The notes beneath the pieces are model-generated. The model did not search any database, was not told where the DNA came from, and was given only the letters and a program-made list of their open reading frames with translations. A DNA stretch of 64,000 nucleotides, taken from positions 43,467 to 107,466 of the forward strand of contig NZ_BILX01000016.1 of assembly GCF_004000785.1 (NCBI RefSeq), written 5' to 3'. Position 1 is the stretch's first letter. The number at the start of each line of letters is the position of its first letter. Below, one piece after another: positions 61,142-64,000 of this stretch. Position numbers and translations under genes: made by a program. This DNA comes from Paenibacillus ehimensis NBRC 15659. GTDB taxonomy: Bacteria > Bacillota > Bacilli > Paenibacillales > NBRC-103111.

Positions 61142-62263
61142 CTATGCGTCCGGTTCGGCGTACTTCGGATATCCGATCAGGCACAGATCGTCGCCGAACG
61201 TCTCGACCTGCATGCGCTCCAGCCGAATCGCCTCGCGCATGTGCCCGAAGCCGGCGAAGTCGAAGTTCGCCGGCGCCAGCGCGCCTCCGCCGATGATCTT
61301 GGGCGCGAGGAAGAGCACGAGCTTGTGGGCGAGCCTGCGCTCCAGCAGCGCGCCGCTCAGCTTGCCGCCGCCCTCAACGAGCAGCGAGCCGATCTCGCGC
61401 TCGCCGAGCCGCGCCATGGCGGCGTCCAGATCGACAGCGGGGCCCGGCCCGCAGTCGACGATCTCTACGCCGCGCGCTTCGAGCTCGCGGCGGCGCGCCG
61501 CCGGCGCCTGTTCGGTCGTGAGCACGACCGTTGGCGCAGCCCCGTCCCGCACGAGCTTCGCCTCGTGCGGCAGCCGCAGCGTCGAGTCGACGACGACGCG
61601 GATGGGGTGCAGACCCGGCACAGGCAGCCGGGTCGTCAGGGACGGGTCGTCGGCCAGCACGGTGCCGATGCCGACCATAATCGCTTGATGGCGATGGCGC
61701 AGCGTATGAACGTAGGCGCGGGAAGCCTCGCCGGTAATCCACTTGCTGTCGCCCGTCCTGGCGGCGATTTTGCCATCCAGCGTGCTGGCCGATTTGACGG
61801 TGACGAACGGCCGCCGGGTGACGATGAACGTATTGAACGCTTCGTTGAGAGCGTTCGCTTCCCGCTCCAGCACCCCTTCCGTCACCTCGATGCCGCTCGC
61901 CCGAAGCCGGGCAATCCCGCTGCCGGCCACAAGCGGATTCGGATCGGTTGCCGCAACGACGACCCGCTTGACGCCCTCGCGGATCAGCCGGTCGCTGCAT
62001 GGCGGCGTCTTGCCGAAGTGGCTGCACGGCTCCAGCGTCACATAGGCGGTAGCGCCCGCCGCTTCGTTTCCCGCCATGTTCAGCGCATGAATTTCGGCAT
62101 GCGCTTCGCCCCGCTTCAGGTGAGCGCCCATGCCGACAATGCGTCCGTCCTTGACAATGACGCAGCCGACGACCGGATTAATGCCCGTCTGTCCGGCCGC
62201 CGAAGCGGCCAACTGCAAAGCCAGATTCATGTAATACTCGTCGTTCAGCAGCCTCACGGTCAA
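61142..62263 (-). CDS. ribD: Bifunctional deaminase/reductase RibD
   Basis: 373 residues from a TTG at 62263 (GGAGG 8 bases upstream). N-terminal deaminase with zinc site HAEIHAL and PCSHFGKTPPC; C-terminal reductase with SASTLDGKIAARTGDSKWI, ADDPSLTTR and LLVEGGGKLSGALL. First gene of the rib operon, directly behind an FMN riboswitch and its terminator. Confidence 0.97.
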   Translation of the reverse strand: MTVRLLNDEYYMNLALQLAASAAGQTGINPVVGCVIVKDGRIVGMGAHLKRGEAHAEIHALNMAGNEAAGATAYVTLEPCSHFGKTPPCSDRLIREGVKRVVVAATDPNPLVAGSGIARLRASGIEVTEGVLEREANALNEAFNTFIVTRRPFVTVKSASTLDGKIAARTGDSKWITGEASRAYVHTLRHRHQAIMVGIGTVLADDPSLTTRLPVPGLHPIRVVVDSTLRLPHEAKLVRDGAAPTVVLTTEQAPAARRRELEARGVEIVDCGPGPAVDLDAAMARLGEREIGSLLVEGGGKLSGALLERRLAHKLVLFLAPKIIGGGALAPANFDFAGFGHMREAIRLERMQVETFGDDLCLIGYPKYAEPDA

Positions 62264-62304
62264 TTGACGCAGCCTCCTTTCTCCTGATTAGCTTGCCGGA
62301 AAAT

Positions 62305-62342
62305 ACAAAAAAGCCCTCTTTTTGCCTGGCAAAAAGGGGCTT
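62305..62342 (-). terminator. Terminator of the FMN riboswitch platform
   Basis: AAGCCCCTTTTTGCC pairs with GGCAAAAAGAGGGCTT, followed by TTTTTT on the minus strand. It lies 42 bases before the ribD start and is the likely OFF structure when FMN binds. Confidence 0.88.
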
Positions 62343-62576
62343 GTGAGAAGCGTCGCGTTTCGGTGAACAAACGCAGCGGAATCCTTTGCAGCGAAAGACC
62401 GCATGCCGAGCCGTGCATGCCACACTAGCCTCGTCAGTGCATGCTTAAATAAACCTTGCTTCCATGTCCGAAGACACATGACAAGAAGACATGCACGACA
62501 GACACACCTGTGGCATTTTTGAGTATGTGAAATAACGCACATACGCACGCAGACAGTCGATCGCCGATTCCGCTTT

Positions 62577-62731
62577 CCCTTCTCCCATCCAGACTATACT
62601 GTCGGTCTCGGAATTGCACCGAGTCCACCGGCAACCAGAAGCTGGCCGCACGGGTCACGGACTGAGTTCGGCCTGTAACAAACCAGCCGAAACATCACCG
62701 CCGGTAGGGAATTTCACCCTGCCCCGAAGGT
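62577..62731 (-). promoter_or_regulatory. FMN riboswitch (RFN element)
   Basis: Read on the minus strand: GGGGCAGGGTGAAATTCCC, CCGGCGGTGAT, CAGTCCGTGACCCGTG, and the 3' part GACAGTATAGTCTGGATGGG are all hallmarks of the conserved aptamer. It lies 314 bases upstream of ribD. The 62343-62576 stretch between aptamer and terminator is unusually long. It contains three GCATGC palindromes (around 62401, 62415 and 62440) and a GTATGTG/CACATAC hairpin near 62523-62545, but no gene. Confidence 0.97.
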
Positions 62732-62783
62732 AAGCTGTATGAACTTGTGGTCTACCAGAAAAACATACCTAGCATTGATTGCA

Positions 62784-62812
62784 ATAGTACCACCCGGAAG
62801 TAAAAATTGCAA
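62784..62812 (-). promoter_or_regulatory. Sigma-A promoter of the rib operon
   Basis: Minus strand: -35 TTGCAA (62807-62812), 17-base spacer, -10 TACTAT (62784-62789). Start about 50 bases before the aptamer. Confidence 0.8.
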
Positions 62813-62936
62813 GCGCGGTCTTTTTGCTTTTTTCGGGGCAGGATGCCCGTTTTCGCTCGCCTTATAGCATTCGCCGGGACTGGCTGATAACTTCCGACAT
62901 AAAGTGCTAGTAATAAAACGCAAGGGAGGTTTGACG

Positions 62937-63104
62937 ATGAACCGCTCAAGTGTAAGGACGTTTAAGCACAAGGTAGGCAAAAATCAATACGTCATCATTC
63001 AAGTTTTCCAAAAAGCCATCTCGTCGGTAGGGAACGGCAATGCGCTGGCCAGCAACGCGGTGAATGTGAAAATATTCAAGAAGCCCATAGGGCGAAAAGT
63101 ATAA
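62937..63104 (+). CDS. Small basic protein A of a tandem pair, 55 residues
   Basis: Begins MNRSSVRTFKHKVGKNQYVI after GGGAGG (7 bases before the ATG). Conserved core: QVFQKAISSVGNGNALASNA, then VNVKIFKK. It shares the pattern QxFxKA...GxGNAxAxNAxNVxIxKK with the next gene, so the two are paralogues. Lysine-rich, no signal or membrane segment. Regular small-residue and Asn spacing suggests short beta strands. No known family; divergent from the rib operon. Confidence 0.78.
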   Translation: MNRSSVRTFKHKVGKNQYVIIQVFQKAISSVGNGNALASNAVNVKIFKKPIGRKV

Positions 63105-63139
63105 TCGTCCTTCTCCTCCCGGGAAAGGAGGTGATTTCA

Positions 63140-63340
63140 ATGTCGTTCAAAAAAGAGTGGAACCATGACAAGAAAAAAGACAAACACACTAATGTAAAAG
63201 TCTGGCAATTCAGCAAAGCTAGTGCCGGCCAAGGCAATGCCTTCGCCATCAACGCTTCCAACGTAAATATCGCCAAGAAAAAAACAATTGACGTCAAAAA
63301 GAAAGTAATCATCTTTAAGAAAAAAAGACACCATCGTTAA
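63140..63340 (+). CDS. Small basic protein B of a tandem pair, 66 residues
   Basis: Begins MSFKKEWNHDKKKDKHTNVK after a near-perfect AAAGGAGGTGAT ribosome site, so it is likely highly expressed. Core VWQFSKASAGQGNAFAINAS, then NVNIAKKK and a very basic tail (KKKVIIFKKKRHHR). 35 bases downstream of its paralogue. Ends at a strong terminator. Function unknown; a structural or nucleic-acid-associated role is possible but not shown. Confidence 0.8.
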   Translation: MSFKKEWNHDKKKDKHTNVKVWQFSKASAGQGNAFAINASNVNIAKKKTIDVKKKVIIFKKKRHHR

Positions 63341-63382
63341 AAAAACGCCGAATCCCTATGCTTTACAGGGATTCGGCGTTTT
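63341..63382 (+). terminator. Bidirectional terminator between the small genes and ppiB
   Basis: AACGCCGAATCCCT/AGGGATTCGGCGTT perfect stem of at least 14 bp, 9-base loop, A run before and T run after; serves both convergent units. Confidence 0.95.
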
Positions 63383-63407
63383 CACGCGCCAAGACACGGA
63401 ATCCGGA

Positions 63408-63839
63408 TTAAACTTCCACCACTTGAACGGATTCCATTTTGTCGCGGCCTTTGAACGCATCGACATGCTCCATGCCTTTGACGACTTTCCCGAAGACGGT
63501 GTGCTGGCCGTCCAGGTGAGGCTGCGGCTGGTAGCAAATGTAGAACTGGCTGCCGCCGGTGTTGCGTCCGGCATGCGCCATGGCGAGCGTTCCTCGTTCA
63601 TGCTTGTTCGGGTTGATCTCGCAGTTGATCGTATAGCCCGGGCCGCCGGTGCCTGTGCCATGCGGGCAGCCGCCTTGCGCTACGAAGCCCGGAATGACAC
63701 GGTGAAACACGACTCCGTTGTAAAAGCCTTCGTTTGCAAGCTTTTCGAAGTTCGCTACCGTATTCGGGGCGTCCTTCTCGAATAAGTCGAGCACGATCTC
63801 GTTGCCGTCGGTCATTTTAATAATCGCCTGTTTTGCCAT
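63408..63839 (-). CDS. ppiB: Peptidyl-prolyl cis-trans isomerase (cyclophilin) PpiB
   Basis: 143 residues, cytoplasmic. [21 protein letters not shown] (catalytic Arg, Phe and Gln), [20 protein letters not shown] and [11 protein letters not shown] match cyclophilins. Same place next to the rib operon as in B. subtilis. ATG with AGGAG about 10 bases upstream. Confidence 0.97.
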   Translation of the reverse strand: MAKQAIIKMTDGNEIVLDLFEKDAPNTVANFEKLANEGFYNGVVFHRVIPGFVAQGGCPHGTGTGGPGYTINCEINPNKHERGTLAMAHAGRNTGGSQFYICYQPQPHLDGQHTVFGKVVKGMEHVDAFKGRDKMESVQVVEV

Positions 63840-63972
63840 AGGACGTACACTCCTTTAATTGCTTGTTCTGCCGGACGCACCCTTCCGCGATGCCCCCGGA
63901 CAACCCTTTCTATCTTACTATGAAATGCGCCTTCGCACAAATCAGCCTCCGCGCTTATCGGCCAGCCTGCCG

Positions 63973-64000
63973 ACAAAAAACGCCGGTCCCAAGGACCGGA
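63973..64000 (-). terminator. Terminator of a gene beyond the right edge
   Basis: TCCGGTCC/GGGACCGG hairpin followed by CGTTTTTTG on the minus strand. It should end a minus-strand gene located past position 64000. The 63840-63972 stretch has no other feature. Confidence 0.75.

Noticed and set aside
62343..62576. CRISPR-like or tandem repeat because of repeated GCATGC
   Set aside because: Only three short palindromes at irregular spacing; no repeat-spacer structure.
1..64000. Insertion sequences or transposase fragments
   Set aside because: None recognised in either strand; only short non-coding palindromes were seen.

Overview
The window comes from a spore-forming Firmicute of the Paenibacillus type (inferred). 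The evidence is a dense set of sporulation genes (spoIVA, spoVIF, spmA/B, dacB, ypeB, ytfJ, a yyaC-like gene), Bacillales regulators (TRAP, ResDE, a MecA-type adaptor, T-box and FMN leaders), strong GGAGG ribosome sites and a fairly high GC content. Gene order follows the Bacillus subtilis aro/trp to rib/ppiB interval almost step by step. There are Paenibacillus-like departures: futalosine-type menaquinone genes, an extra primase-helicase-like gene, two ferredoxins and several small unknown proteins. I see no insertion sequence, prophage or CRISPR array.

Layout, mostly minus strand. 1-7.1 kb: aromatic supraoperon aroC-aroB-aroH-trpE-trpD-trpC-trpF, with an internal trp promoter and a TRAP-type attenuator between aroH and trpE. 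7.1-14.5 kb: cheR, ndk, then hepT-mqnA-ubiX-ubiA-menG-hepS for menaquinone, an unknown membrane protein and mtrB, which encodes TRAP itself. 14.5-20 kb: a PAP2 protein, hprK, tRNA-Pro, a yyaC-like gene, hbs and spoIVA with two sigma-E-like promoters. 20-28 kb: yphF, two [2Fe-2S] ferredoxins around a nucleotidyltransferase-like gene, a DUF2768 gene, spoVIF, gpsA, plsY, der, the YIEGIA pair and yphA. 28-38.4 kb: fni, an S1-like protein gene, plsC, cmk, a PilZ gene, ypeB, prsW, the primase-helicase-like gene and a MecA/YpbH adaptor gene.

38.5-43.7 kb is the main plus-strand section: a polysaccharide deacetylase lipoprotein, an unknown membrane protein, and serA behind a serine T-box. On the minus strand it also has a CPBP protease and a rhodanese. 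43.7-53.6 kb: dacB-spmA-spmB, a small amidase, rluB and resABCDE. 53.7-64 kb: an SRAP gene, an HD-GYP gene, ytfJ-ytfI, scpA-scpB, the riboflavin operon ribD-ribE-ribBA-ribH under an FMN riboswitch, two tiny plus-strand paralogues and ppiB.

The clearest systems-level point is that both halves of the tryptophan sensing circuit are present: mtrB at 14.3 kb and a (G/U)AG-repeat leader followed by an intrinsic terminator upstream of trpE at 3.8-4.0 kb. Many start codons were moved inward from the longest reading frame to fit a Shine-Dalgarno sequence; where this matters it is stated.
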